Shown here: positions 44,991 through 53,511 of the stretch, piece after piece
How the letters are laid out: each line of letters starts with the position of its first letter
How positions within the stretch are numbered: position 1 is the stretch's first letter
NCBI RefSeq assembly: GCF_028802875.1
Contig: NZ_JARAMP010000003.1
Span: 1 to 64,000, forward strand
Length of the DNA stretch: 64,000 nucleotides
Source: Seohaeicola sp024304985
GTDB taxonomy: Bacteria; Pseudomonadota; Alphaproteobacteria; Rhodobacterales; Rhodobacteraceae
Direction of reading: 5' to 3'
Program-made: the position numbers and the translations under genes
Notes under the pieces: generated by a model
Databases searched by the model: none
Told to the model about the DNA's origin: nothing
The model's input: only the letters and a program-made list of their open reading frames with translations

Positions 44991-45773
44991 ATGGACAAGA
45001 TCGCGCTTGTGACCGGGGCGGGCAAGCGGTTGGGCCGGGCCATGGCGCTGTATCTGGCGGATCGCGGCTTTGACGTGGCGGTGCATTACGCATCCTCGCG
45101 GCCCGAGGCAGAAGATGTGGCCACGCTGATCCGCGCCAAGGGCCGTCGCGCCGTGACCCTTCAGGCGGATCTGCTGGAGGAGGCGGAAACCCATGCGCTG
45201 ATCCCCGCCGCGATGCAGGCGCTGGGTGGTCCCGTGACCTGTCTGGTCAACAACGCGTCGATCTTCGAGTATGACACTATTCAAACGGCTACCCGGACCG
45301 GATGGGACCGGCACTTCGACAGCAACCTGCGCGCGCCCTTCATCCTGACGCAGGCCATGGCCGCCGCCATACCCGATGCCGGACGCGACGCGGCGGGAGA
45401 GCCTTTTGCTCAAGGCTTGATCGTCAACATGATCGACCAGCGCGTGCGCAAGCTCACGCCCGAGTTCATGACCTATACCCTGGCCAAGATGGGCCTCTGG
45501 GCGCTGACACAGACCTCGGCGCAGGCGCTGGCCCCGCGTATCCGGGTCAATGCCATCGGTCCGGGGCCGACTCTGCAAGGCGCGCGGCAGTCGGACAGGC
45601 ACTTCGCCGATCAGCGTGCGGCCACCGTTCTGGGGCGCGGCGCGAACCCCGCGGACATCACGGCGGCTTTGGGGTATTTCCTCGACGCGCCTGCCGTCAC
45701 CGGGCAACTTTTGTGCGTCGATGGCGGGCAGCATCTGGGTTGGCAAACACCGGACGTTCTGGGCGTCGAGTGA
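44991..45773 (+). CDS. SDR-family oxidoreductase, pteridine-reductase (FolM)-like
   Basis: 260 residues from the ATG at 44991 (AAGGGG upstream; a GTG 6 nt earlier is possible). A classical SDR: NAD(P) motif TGAGKRLG, LVNNASIFE, catalytic Y-T-L-A-K and a proline-containing NAIGPGPTL. The Arg in TG-x3-R is the signature of pteridine reductases such as PTR1/FolM, so reduction of dihydrobiopterin, dihydromonapterin or dihydrofolate is the best guess. It lies before uvrC, as in other Rhodobacterales. Confidence 0.8.
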   Translation: MDKIALVTGAGKRLGRAMALYLADRGFDVAVHYASSRPEAEDVATLIRAKGRRAVTLQADLLEEAETHALIPAAMQALGGPVTCLVNNASIFEYDTIQTATRTGWDRHFDSNLRAPFILTQAMAAAIPDAGRDAAGEPFAQGLIVNMIDQRVRKLTPEFMTYTLAKMGLWALTQTSAQALAPRIRVNAIGPGPTLQGARQSDRHFADQRAATVLGRGANPADITAALGYFLDAPAVTGQLLCVDGGQHLGWQTPDVLGVE

Positions 45774-45910
45774 CGCCGGGGCAGGTCAAATCACCGTTCC
45801 CGGCATCAACCCCGTCAAAGTTTTGCACCGTTCACGCCGCTGTTACGCCACCGTTACAAAAACCCTAACGTTTTCAGTATTTTGCAATGAGTGAAAATAT
45901 TTGTGAATGT

Positions 45911-45926
45911 TTTCAAGGGCTTGAAA
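45911..45926. promoter_or_regulatory. palindrome upstream of uvrC, first
   Basis: TTTCAAG-GG-CTTGAAA is a perfect inverted repeat of seven-base arms in the AT-rich gap between the SDR and uvrC genes. Probable protein-binding site; the protein is unknown. Confidence 0.5.
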
Positions 45927-45929
45927 TAA

Positions 45930-45946
45930 TGCCTAAAAATTAGGCA
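45930..45946. promoter_or_regulatory. palindrome upstream of uvrC, second
   Basis: TGCCTAA-AAA-TTAGGCA is a perfect inverted repeat of seven-base arms, 3 nt from the preceding palindrome. A further small palindrome (GGAAAATTTCC, 45972-45982) and a DnaA-box sequence (46008-46016) follow within the same gap. Confidence 0.5.
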
Positions 45947-46007
45947 ATTCAGCGAAGCGGGCCGGAACTAAGGAAAATTTCCAGATGGCGAAAACTTGTC
46001 TCCAGAC

Positions 46008-46016
46008 TTATCCACA
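46008..46016 (+). promoter_or_regulatory. DnaA-box match
   Basis: TTATCCACA is an exact match to the consensus DnaA box. It is 78 nt before the uvrC start in an AT-rich, palindrome-rich gap of about 320 nt. A single box is more consistent with DnaA-linked regulation or chance than with an origin. Confidence 0.4.
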
Positions 46017-46094
46017 GAAAACGGGGACATGTTTGCCCTTGCCCCTGCGCGGCAAAGATTGCAGCGAGGCGCAAAGAATCATACCTCTGAACGC

Positions 46095-47972
46095 ATGACC
46101 GACACACCCGACCAGACCGAGGCGCAGGCCCTCACCGGATATGCCCTGATACAGGATTACCTGAAGACGCTCGACGGCTCGCCGGGCGTCTACCGGATGC
46201 TGGATGCGCAAAGCCGCGTGCTCTATGTGGGCAAGGCGCGCAATCTCAAGGCGCGGGTGTCGAACTATGCGCGCCCCTCGGGCCATTCGGGGCGGATCGC
46301 GCGGATGATCTCGGAAACGGCCGGGATGATGTTTCTGACCACAAGGACCGAGACCGAGGCCCTGCTGTTGGAGCAGAACCTCATCAAGCAGCTCAAGCCG
46401 CGTTACAACGTGCTCTTGCGCGACGACAAAAGCTTTCCGAACATCCTGATCACCGGGGATCACGATTTTCCGATGATCACCAAGCATCGCGGCGCGCGCA
46501 AGGACAAGGGGCAGTATTTCGGCCCTTTCGCCAGCGCTGGCGCGGTGAACCGCACGCTGAACCAGTTGCAAAAGGTATTCCTGCTGCGCAACTGCTCGGA
46601 TGCGATGTTCTCCAGCCGGACACGACCCTGCCTTTTGCATCAGATCAAGCGCTGCTCGGCCCCTTGCACGGGCGAGATCTCGAAAGCCGATTATGCCGCG
46701 ACTGTCGCCGACGCCGTGCGCTTCCTGTCGGGCCGCTCCACTGCGGTGCAGGAAACGCTGGCCGCGCAGATGCAGCAAGCCTCGGACGACATGGAATTCG
46801 AGCGCGCCGCCGCTCTGCGCGACCGTATCCGCGCGCTGACGCAGGTGCAGACGGTGCAGGGCATCAACCCGCGCGGCGTGGCCGAGGCGGATGTGATTGC
46901 CCTGCACATGGAAGGCGGGCAGGCCTGCGTGCAGGTCTTTTTCATCCGCGCCCATCAGAACTGGGGCAATGCCGATTTCTACCCCCGCATCGGCGCGGAT
47001 ATTGAGGCGCCCGAAGTGCTCGAGGCCTTCATCGGTCAGTTCTACGACACCAAGGAACCGCCCCGGCAATTGATCCTGTCGCATCCTCTGGACAATCCCG
47101 ATCTGATGCAGGCGGCCCTGTCCGAAAAGCTGGGCCGCAAGGTCGAAATCCTTGTGCCCCAGCGCGGCGAAAAGGCTGAATTGGTGGAGGGTGCCGCCCG
47201 CAACGCCCGCGAATCTCTGGCCCGCCGCATGGCCGAAGGCGCGACGCAGACCAAGCTGCTCAAAGGTCTGGCCGAGGCGTTCGACCTACCCAATCCGCCG
47301 CAGCGGATCGAGGTCTATGACAACTCGCACATTCAGGGCACGGATGCCGTGGGCGCGATGATCGTCGCGGGGCCCGATGGTTTTATCAAGGGGCAGTATC
47401 GCAAATTCAACATTCGCGGCGACGAACTGACCCCCGGCGACGATTTCGGCATGATGAAAGAGGTGCTGACCCGCCGTTTCAAACGCCTGCAAAAGGAAGA
47501 CCCCGACCGCACGCTTGGCCTCTGGCCCGATCTTCTGCTGATCGACGGCGGCGCGGGGCAGGTCAGCGCCGTGGCGCAGATCATGGCCGAACATGGCGTG
47601 CAGGACATTCCGATGGTCGGCGTCGCCAAGGGGATTGACCGCGACGCGGGCAAGGAGGAATTCCACCGCATTGGACAGCGCCCTTTTGCTCTGCGCCACA
47701 ACGATCCGGTGCTCTACTTCGTGCAGCGTCTGCGGGACGAGGCGCATCGATTCGCTATCGGCACGCATCGCGCCAAACGCGCAAAATCCGTGGGCGCGAC
47801 CCCGCTGGACGAGGTGCCGGGGGTGGGCGCAGGGCGCAAACGGATGCTTCTGGCGCATTTCGGCAGCGCCAAGGCGGTCAGCCGCGCCGGGCTTGAGGAT
47901 TTGAAGGCCGCGCCCGGAATCTCGGATGCGATGGCCGAAACGATTTATGCCTTCTTCCACGACAAGGGCTGA
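46095..47972 (+). CDS. uvrC: excinuclease ABC subunit C
   Basis: 625 residues from the ATG at 46095 (MTDTPDQTE). Order: GIY-YIG nuclease (GSPGVYRMLDAQSRVLYVGKA, given here as GVYRMLD and VLYVGKARNLKARV), a Cys-rich patch (RTRPCLLHQIKRCSAPC), the UVR UvrB-binding segment (MEFERAAALRDRI), the RNase H-like domain with EVYDNSHIQG and LLIDGGAGQ, and a C-terminal helix-hairpin-helix pair (DEVPGVGAGRKRMLLAHFG). It makes both incisions in nucleotide excision repair. Full length for the family. Confidence 0.97.
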   Translation: MTDTPDQTEAQALTGYALIQDYLKTLDGSPGVYRMLDAQSRVLYVGKARNLKARVSNYARPSGHSGRIARMISETAGMMFLTTRTETEALLLEQNLIKQLKPRYNVLLRDDKSFPNILITGDHDFPMITKHRGARKDKGQYFGPFASAGAVNRTLNQLQKVFLLRNCSDAMFSSRTRPCLLHQIKRCSAPCTGEISKADYAATVADAVRFLSGRSTAVQETLAAQMQQASDDMEFERAAALRDRIRALTQVQTVQGINPRGVAEADVIALHMEGGQACVQVFFIRAHQNWGNADFYPRIGADIEAPEVLEAFIGQFYDTKEPPRQLILSHPLDNPDLMQAALSEKLGRKVEILVPQRGEKAELVEGAARNARESLARRMAEGATQTKLLKGLAEAFDLPNPPQRIEVYDNSHIQGTDAVGAMIVAGPDGFIKGQYRKFNIRGDELTPGDDFGMMKEVLTRRFKRLQKEDPDRTLGLWPDLLLIDGGAGQVSAVAQIMAEHGVQDIPMVGVAKGIDRDAGKEEFHRIGQRPFALRHNDPVLYFVQRLRDEAHRFAIGTHRAKRAKSVGATPLDEVPGVGAGRKRMLLAHFGSAKAVSRAGLEDLKAAPGISDAMAETIYAFFHDKG

Positions 47973-48147
47973 TCGCGGATCGTATCCATCGCCCGCTGAA
48001 ATTGTAGACAGAAACGGCGTGACCGCATAGGAATCAGGCATAAGATGCGCTGACCAATCCGGCGCAGTGGGCTGTGGTCCCTCGGACCCGTGCAACTGCT
48101 GCGATGGAAATGCAGAACTGGCGCAAGTATCCAACCGGGAGTGACCA

Positions 48148-49155
48148 ATGATCCGTACAACTTTTACCGCCCTCGCGGCAGCCATGACCCTTGCCACATC
48201 GCTGGCCGCGCAGACCGAGATGCCCTTTGCGCTCGACTGGAAATTCGAAGGCCCCGCTGCGCCCTATTTCGTCGCCGTGGACAAGGGCTATTTCGAGGCC
48301 GAGGGCCTGTCCGTCGAAGTGTCCGAAGGGGCAGGTTCGCTTGACGCCATCCCGAAAGTCGCCACTGGCGCCTTTCCCGTCGGCTTTGCCGATATCAACA
48401 GCCTGATGAAATTCCTGGACCAGAACCCCGGTGCCCCCGTGATCGCCGCGATGATGGTCTATGACAAGCCGCCCTTCGCGGTTGTGGGGCGCAAATCGCT
48501 GGGCATCAACGCGCCTGCCGATCTGGCGGGCAAGGTTCTGGGCGCACCGCCGCCCGACGGTGCCTGGGCGCAGTTCCCGATCTTCGCCGCCGAAAACGGC
48601 CTCGACATGGCGTCGATCACCGTGGAACCCGTCGGCTTCCCCGTGCGCGAGCCGATGCTGGCCGAGGGCAAGGTGGCATCCGTGACCGGGTTCTCCTTCT
48701 CGTCCACGCTGAACCTGATCCGTCTGGGCGTGCCCGAGGATGACATCACCATTCTTCTGATGGCCGATCATGGCGTGGCGCTCTATGGCAACGCAGTGAT
48801 CGTGAACACCGATTTCGCCGCCGCCAACCCCGAGGCCGTGACAGGTTTCCTGCGGGCTATCGCCAAGGGCTGGAAAGACGCTATCGCCGATCCCGACATG
48901 GCGATCGAGGCGCTGATCAAGCGTAACCCCGCCGCTGATGCCGCGCTTGAAACGCGCCGCCTGCAGATGTCGGTGGATGCCAATGTCCTGACCGACTGGG
49001 TCAAGGCCAATGGCATGGGCAATATCGACCCCGCGCGGATGGAAACGGCGATCGAGCAGACGAAATCGGTCTATGATTTCGTGAACGCACCCGATGCCTC
49101 GCTCTATTTCACCGCCGATTACCTGCCCACCGACGGCAGCCTGATGCTGGAGTGA
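48148..49155 (+). CDS. NMT1/Tau-type ABC transporter substrate-binding protein
   Basis: 335 residues with a signal peptide (ending SLAAQ). The mature sequence has the NMT1/THI5/SsuA pattern: WKFEGPAAPYFVAVDKGYFEAEGL, here WKFEGPAAPYF and KGYFEAEGL, then ALYGNAVIVN. Relatives bind nitrate, taurine, aliphatic sulfonates, or pyrimidine precursors of thiamine. The sequence does not distinguish these. It is first of a three-gene ABC operon and is followed by an attenuator-like hairpin. Confidence 0.87.
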   Translation: MIRTTFTALAAAMTLATSLAAQTEMPFALDWKFEGPAAPYFVAVDKGYFEAEGLSVEVSEGAGSLDAIPKVATGAFPVGFADINSLMKFLDQNPGAPVIAAMMVYDKPPFAVVGRKSLGINAPADLAGKVLGAPPPDGAWAQFPIFAAENGLDMASITVEPVGFPVREPMLAEGKVASVTGFSFSSTLNLIRLGVPEDDITILLMADHGVALYGNAVIVNTDFAAANPEAVTGFLRAIAKGWKDAIADPDMAIEALIKRNPAADAALETRRLQMSVDANVLTDWVKANGMGNIDPARMETAIEQTKSVYDFVNAPDASLYFTADYLPTDGSLMLE

Positions 49156-49174
49156 TCGGCACCAACCAGATCAT

Positions 49175-49202
49175 GGCGCTTCCCTGACGGGAGGCGCCTT
49201 TT
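49175..49202 (+). terminator. intrinsic terminator/attenuator after the binding-protein gene
   Basis: GGCGCTTCCC and GGGAGGCGCC pair over ten positions with one wobble pair, a four-base loop and a TTTT tail. It is 19 nt after the stop and 33 nt before the ATPase gene. Confidence 0.8.
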
Positions 49203-49234
49203 CCATGTGACGCGTTTCGGGGTTTCTCCAGCAC

Positions 49235-50023
49235 ATGACCAATCTCATCGAGATCAAGGGCGTGACCCACGCCTATCGCACCAAGGCCGGGCCTCTGCCG
49301 GTGCTGGACAACCTCAATGTTTCTGTGCCGGAGGGCGAGTTCTGCGCCGTGGTTGGCCCGTCCGGATGTGGTAAATCCACCCTCACGCGGCTGGTAGCCG
49401 GGCTGATGAAACCCGATCAGGGCGAGGTCTGGCTGCATGGCGAACGCGTGACCTCCCCGCGCAAGACCGTGGGCATGGCCTTTCAGAACCCCGTGCTGCT
49501 GGAATGGCGCACCATTCTGGACAACGTGATCCTGCCGCTGGAAATCGTCGCCCCCCGCATGCCGCAGCGCGATCGCGAAGCCCGCGCCATGCATCTGCTT
49601 GAGATGGTCGGGCTGAAGGGTTTCGAGGGCAAGCGACCGTCCGAACTGTCGGGCGGGATGCGGCAGCGCGCCTCGCTCTGCCGGTCCATCGTGCACAAGC
49701 CTGATGTGCTGATCATGGATGAACCTTTCGGCGCGCTGGATGCCTTCACGCGTGAGGATCTGTGGCAGACGATGCGCGACCTGCGCGCGGCGGAACCCTT
49801 CACCTGCGTGCTGATCACCCATGACCTGCGCGAATCCGTGTTTCTGGGCGATCAGGTGATCGTGCTTTCGGGCCGTCCCGCACGCACCCAGCATGTGTTG
49901 CGCGTGGACCTGCCCGCCGACCGCACCATCGACAGCCTCTATACGCCCGAGGCTGCCGAGATGCTGCATCTGCTGCGCGACCAGATCCGTATCGCGCAGG
50001 GCCGTGACGGAGACGTGCACTGA
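49235..50023 (+). CDS. NMT1/Tau-type ABC transporter ATPase
   Basis: 262 residues with Walker A GPSGCGKS, Q-loop AFQNPVLLEWRTI, signature LSGGMRQR, Walker B LIMDEPFGALDA and H-loop ITHDLRE, the pattern of SsuB/TauB/NrtD ATPases. Its stop shares a base with the permease start (TGATG). Confidence 0.93.
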   Translation: MTNLIEIKGVTHAYRTKAGPLPVLDNLNVSVPEGEFCAVVGPSGCGKSTLTRLVAGLMKPDQGEVWLHGERVTSPRKTVGMAFQNPVLLEWRTILDNVILPLEIVAPRMPQRDREARAMHLLEMVGLKGFEGKRPSELSGGMRQRASLCRSIVHKPDVLIMDEPFGALDAFTREDLWQTMRDLRAAEPFTCVLITHDLRESVFLGDQVIVLSGRPARTQHVLRVDLPADRTIDSLYTPEAAEMLHLLRDQIRIAQGRDGDVH

Positions 50024-50787
50024 TGGAAACCTTGCAGAAAATCGCTGTTCCGACCCTCGCCATTCTGGCCTTTCTGGGGGTCTGGGAGTTCATCGTCTGG
50101 GTGAATGGGTGGCCCAATTACAAGATGGCCTCGCCCTCCGACCTGCCACCGGCCTTTGCCCGCTACAGCCATCTGTTCCTTGAAATGGGCTGGCAGACCC
50201 TCTGGCGCACCGTCGCCGGCTTGGGTCTGGCGGTGCTCTTCGGCACGTTGCTGGGAATGGCGATGGGCTTTTCGCGGATCGCCCGCGATGCGCTCTATCC
50301 GCTGCTGGTCGGGTTTAACGCCATCCCCAAGGCGACGCTGGTGCCCGTGATTGCGCTGATCTTCATCGGCCAGCACGATTTCAACACCGTGCTCATGGCC
50401 TTCCTGATCTCGTTCTTTCCCATCGCCGTGTCGGTGGGAATCGGCCTGTCCACGCTCGAGCCCGAATACCGCGACATCCTGCGCAGCTTGGGGGCCTCGC
50501 GCGTCACCATCTTTCGCAAGATCGCCCTGCCCAAGACCCTGCCCGAATTCTTCGGCGCACTGAAAGTCTCGGTCACGCTGGCCTTCATCGGCACCAATCT
50601 GGTCGAGATCGTCTCACCCCACGGCCGCGGTCTGGGCGCGTTGTTCAAATCCGGCGAGACGAACGGCGACTACCCGCTCATGTTTGCGGTGCTCATCGCG
50701 CTCGCCGTTCTGGGTATCGTCCTTTATTACGCTGTTGTCGCACTGGAGCGGATCTTTGCAGGCTGGGCGGAACGGCCGCAAAGCTAG
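50023..50787 (+). CDS. NMT1/Tau-type ABC transporter permease
   Basis: 254 residues with six membrane segments and the EAA loop (RSLGASRVTIFRKIALP) of SsuC/TauC-type permeases, plus the preceding GFNAIPKATLVPVIALIF region typical of the group. Last gene of the transporter, followed by a terminator and an interspersed repeat. The transporter separates uvrC from pgsA, which are usually adjacent in related bacteria. Confidence 0.92.
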   Translation: METLQKIAVPTLAILAFLGVWEFIVWVNGWPNYKMASPSDLPPAFARYSHLFLEMGWQTLWRTVAGLGLAVLFGTLLGMAMGFSRIARDALYPLLVGFNAIPKATLVPVIALIFIGQHDFNTVLMAFLISFFPIAVSVGIGLSTLEPEYRDILRSLGASRVTIFRKIALPKTLPEFFGALKVSVTLAFIGTNLVEIVSPHGRGLGALFKSGETNGDYPLMFAVLIALAVLGIVLYYAVVALERIFAGWAERPQS

Positions 50788-50792
50788 GGCAG

Positions 50793-50813
50793 GGGGGCGC
50801 GCGAGCCGCCCCC
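50793..50813 (+). terminator. hairpin after the ABC-transporter operon
   Basis: GGGGGCG and CGCCCCC form a perfect seven-base-pair stem with a seven-base loop just after the permease stop. The second arm ends against the interspersed repeat at 50814-50836. Confidence 0.65.
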
Positions 50814-50836
50814 TTCATCGTTCTGCAAATACTCAA
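50814..50836 (+). repeat. short interspersed repeat, copy B
   Basis: The 23-base element begins TTCATCGTTCT and ends CAAATACTCAA, matching 30752-30774 (reverse strand) with one mismatch. It directly follows a terminator stem. Confidence 0.65.
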
Positions 50837-50912
50837 CTTCACGGTCGCAACTCGCCGCCGTCCCTTGTGTTATCGCCTTTCCAGAGTCTGAAAGACCCGT
50901 TAGGAATGGGCC

Positions 50913-51578
50913 ATGAGATGGACCTTGCCGAATATCCTGACCGCAGGACGGTTGTTGGCCGCCCCCGGCGTGGCCGTGATGTTCCTCTATTTCACACGAC
51001 CCTATGCCGATTGGTTCGCGTTGATCCTGTTCGTCTCGGCGGCGATCACCGACTGGTTCGACGGCTATCTGGCGCGTGAATGGAAGCAAGAGACGAAGAT
51101 GGGCGCGATGCTGGACCCGATTGCCGACAAGGCGATGGTGGTGATCGCGCTGATGGTGATCGTGGGGTATTCCTCGATGTCGCCATGGCTGGTGCTGCCC
51201 GCCACCGTGATCCTCTTCCGCGAGGTCTTTGTGTCCGGTCTGCGCGAATTTCTGGGCGATGTCGCGGGCACGCTGAAGGTCACGAAACTGGCCAAATGGA
51301 AAACAACCGCGCAGATGGTGGCGATTGCCGTGCTCTTCGCTCAGGGCGTGTTCGAGCATTACTTCGGCATGATCATCTACGGGATGGACGAAGCCATGGT
51401 CATGGCCATCATCGAAGGGCGTCAGCCCGATCTGCAAGGTCTGGGCTGGAAGTTGCAGGGGATGGTCTGGTCCGGCAATATCGGGCTGGCTTTGTTGTGG
51501 ATCGCGGCTGCGCTGACCCTGATCACGGGGATCGACTATTTCCGCAAGGCTCAGCCGCTGCTGAGGGATGACAGATGA
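50913..51578 (+). CDS. pgsA: CDP-diacylglycerol-glycerol-3-phosphate 3-phosphatidyltransferase
   Basis: 221 residues with four or more membrane segments and the complete CDP-alcohol phosphatidyltransferase motif D-G-x2-A-R-x8-G-x3-D-x3-D, seen as DGYLARE... GAMLDPIAD (about residues 49-71). It makes phosphatidylglycerol phosphate, the first step to phosphatidylglycerol and cardiolipin. It overlaps moaD by 4 nt. Confidence 0.95.
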   Translation: MRWTLPNILTAGRLLAAPGVAVMFLYFTRPYADWFALILFVSAAITDWFDGYLAREWKQETKMGAMLDPIADKAMVVIALMVIVGYSSMSPWLVLPATVILFREVFVSGLREFLGDVAGTLKVTKLAKWKTTAQMVAIAVLFAQGVFEHYFGMIIYGMDEAMVMAIIEGRQPDLQGLGWKLQGMVWSGNIGLALLWIAAALTLITGIDYFRKAQPLLRDDR

Positions 51579-51823
51579 TTGATGTCCTTTACTTCGCATG
51601 GGTGCGCGAACGCATCGGAGTCCCGCGTGAACAGGTATCGACCGATGCCGCCACTGTGGCGGAACTGGTGGAAGAGTTGCGCGCGCGCGAGGAACGCTAT
51701 GCGCTGGCCTTTTCCGATCTCAAGGCGCTGCGCGTCGCGGTCGATCAGGATCTCACCGATTTCGATGCGCCTTTGAAAGGCGCACGCGAAGTGGCCTTCT
51801 TTCCGCCCATGACCGGCGGCTGA
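51575..51823 (+). CDS. moaD: molybdopterin synthase small subunit
   Basis: 82 residues of ubiquitin-like MoaD ending in the essential Gly-Gly (FFPPMTGG), which carries the thiocarboxylate sulfur for dithiolene formation. ATGA overlap with pgsA. Works with MoaE 11 nt downstream. The cofactor is used by FdsA encoded in the same window. Confidence 0.95.
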   Translation: MIDVLYFAWVRERIGVPREQVSTDAATVAELVEELRAREERYALAFSDLKALRVAVDQDLTDFDAPLKGAREVAFFPPMTGG

Positions 51824-51834
51824 CAGGGGGCGCG

Positions 51835-52278
51835 ATGCGGATCATCGTGCAAGAACAGCCTTTCGATCTGGGGGCCGAGGCCAATGCCTTCGCCGCCAGC
51901 CGCACCGATATGGGGGCTGTCGTAACCTTTACCGGCGTGGTGCGCGACGATCCGTTCCGTCCCTTGCGGCAGATGACGATCGAACATTACCCCGGCATGA
52001 CGGAACGCGCGGTCGAGAAGATCGCGACCGAGGCGCAGGCGCGCTGGTCGCTGGGCGATGTGCTGGTGATCCATCGTTTCGGGCCGATGCGCCCCGGCGA
52101 GCAGATCATGATGGTCGCCACCGCAGCGCGGCACCGCAAGGACGCCTTCGAGGCGGCGGAATATCTGATGGATTACCTCAAGTCCCGCGCGCCCTTCTGG
52201 AAGAAGGAGTTGGCCGCCGATGGCGAAAGCTGGGTCGCCGCAAAGGACGAGGACGAGGACGCGTTGACCCGCTGGTAG
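51835..52278 (+). CDS. moaE: molybdopterin synthase large (catalytic) subunit
   Basis: 147 residues with MoaE marks: GAVVTFTGVVRDD, MTIEHYPGM, IHRFGPMRPGEQIMMVATAARHRKDAF, cited in pieces as IHRFGPMRPGE and AARHRKDAFEA, and PFWKKE with the active-site Lys. It converts precursor Z to molybdopterin with sulfur from MoaD. Confidence 0.96.
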   Translation: MRIIVQEQPFDLGAEANAFAASRTDMGAVVTFTGVVRDDPFRPLRQMTIEHYPGMTERAVEKIATEAQARWSLGDVLVIHRFGPMRPGEQIMMVATAARHRKDAFEAAEYLMDYLKSRAPFWKKELAADGESWVAAKDEDEDALTRW

Positions 52279-52415
52279 GCATCCGCCCGCAGATTTTGCC
52301 CGTCGCCGCATCATCCCTCTGGCCTGACGCAAGGTCGTGCTTGGCAAGGGCGGCGGGTTCCGGTTGATCCTCAGGTGACCCCTCCCGCCACGCTTTTCCG
52401 AAGAGGAACCTCGTC

Positions 52416-52712
52416 ATGTCCGCGATTCTGGATGAATTCATCGCCTTCCTTGGTCCCCGTGTCACCGGGCATCTTCAGGGCAGCGCCAAACTGGTGATCA
52501 CCGGCGAAGGTGTGGTCTTGCTGGACGCGAACGGAGCCCATCCCGGCACCGAGGCGGACGAGGCCGATGTGACCCTTGCGGCGTCCGAGCAGGTGTTCCG
52601 CAATATCCTTTCGGGCGATCAGAACCCTGCGACCGCCTATATGACCGGCAAGCTCAAGGTGGATGGCAGCCTGCAACGGGCACTCAAGGTCAGCGCGATC
52701 CTGACAGAGTAA
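52416..52712 (+). CDS. SCP2 sterol-transfer-family protein
   Basis: 98 residues of the sterol carrier protein 2 fold: an N-terminal helix (SAILDEFIAFL), a beta-sheet with hydrophobic groove and the characteristic ASEQVFRNILSGDQNPATAYMTGKLKVDG, in pieces NILSGDQNP and GKLKVDGSL. Bacterial members bind fatty or acyl lipids. GAAGAGGAA lies upstream. Function in bacteria is largely unknown. Confidence 0.9.
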   Translation: MSAILDEFIAFLGPRVTGHLQGSAKLVITGEGVVLLDANGAHPGTEADEADVTLAASEQVFRNILSGDQNPATAYMTGKLKVDGSLQRALKVSAILTE

Positions 52713-52770
52713 CCCCGCGCGTCCCGAACGGTGGCGGGAGTGTGTTGACACAGCTCTTGCCGAGGCGGGA

Positions 52771-53511
52771 TCAGCGCGACAGCGCCTGTGCCTCCGCCTC
52801 GGGCGTCATGGCCGCCCCGGCACCGATGCCGTCCAGAAATTCGTCGATCACGCCGACGGCCATGTCCGATGCGGGCAGGAACATGCCCGCGCCGCCTTCG
52901 GTTACCGAAAGCGCCGTGCGCCATGCGGAATCCTCGGCCTGACAGACCACCGCACGATCCGCGTGACCATCGGCCCCGTCCACTACGATCAACCGGCACA
53001 AGCCCAGATCGGTCGCGAAACTGCCCAGCGCCCGCGCCATGCTGCCATCGGCCAGCGTGACGCTGCCGCCCGTCGGTGTCCCGGCCAGTGCGGCTGCGGC
53101 TGTTCCCAGCCCGACAGGGGCGGGGGCAAGGCTGCGCCCTGTCAGGAAGCCTCCCACGCCCACCGCCAGCGCAAGCGAAGCCGCCAGCGCCATCGGCCAG
53201 ACCATCGACCGTGCGGCCGCCCGGTCTTTGCGCCGCAACGGTGTCACAGGCGCCGCCTGCGCCGCCTGTGTCGGGGCCAGTCCCGTGGGTGCCGTCAGCA
53301 CCGTCGAGATCAGGGCATCCGGCACGGGTCCGGGGTCCATCGCCTGTCGCAGCGCCTCGGCGGTATCGGTGAACAACGCATAGCGAGCCGCCAGATCGGG
53401 ATTGGCCTTGATCCGCGCCATCAGCTTGCTTGCGTCGGGTCCGGTCAGTTCGCCATCGGCAAGGGCCATCAGCATCTCATCGCTCACATTCATGTCGGTT
53501 TCATGGGTCAT
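52771..53511 (-). CDS. membrane anti-sigma factor of the adjacent ECF sigma
   Basis: 246 residues: an N-terminal anti-sigma domain (about 8-60: EMLMALADGELTGPDASKLMARI, here LMALADGEL and LMARI), a Pro/Ala linker, one membrane segment (about 105-127) and a periplasmic domain of about 115 residues with two cysteines. No zinc-binding HxxxCxxC is seen. It should hold the sigma factor inactive at the membrane until a signal, perhaps proteolysis, releases it. Four-nt overlap with the sigma gene, the usual co-translated pair. Confidence 0.85.
   Translation of the reverse strand: MTHETDMNVSDEMLMALADGELTGPDASKLMARIKANPDLAARYALFTDTAEALRQAMDPGPVPDALISTVLTAPTGLAPTQAAQAAPVTPLRRKDRAAARSMVWPMALAASLALAVGVGGFLTGRSLAPAPVGLGTAAAALAGTPTGGSVTLADGSMARALGSFATDLGLCRLIVVDGADGHADRAVVCQAEDSAWRTALSVTEGGAGMFLPASDMAVGVIDEFLDGIGAGAAMTPEAEAQALSR

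Noticed and set aside
46008..46016. Replication origin before uvrC
   Set aside because: Only one exact DnaA box was found, and no dnaA, parAB or other typical origin neighbours are present. Kept only as a curious regulatory gap.
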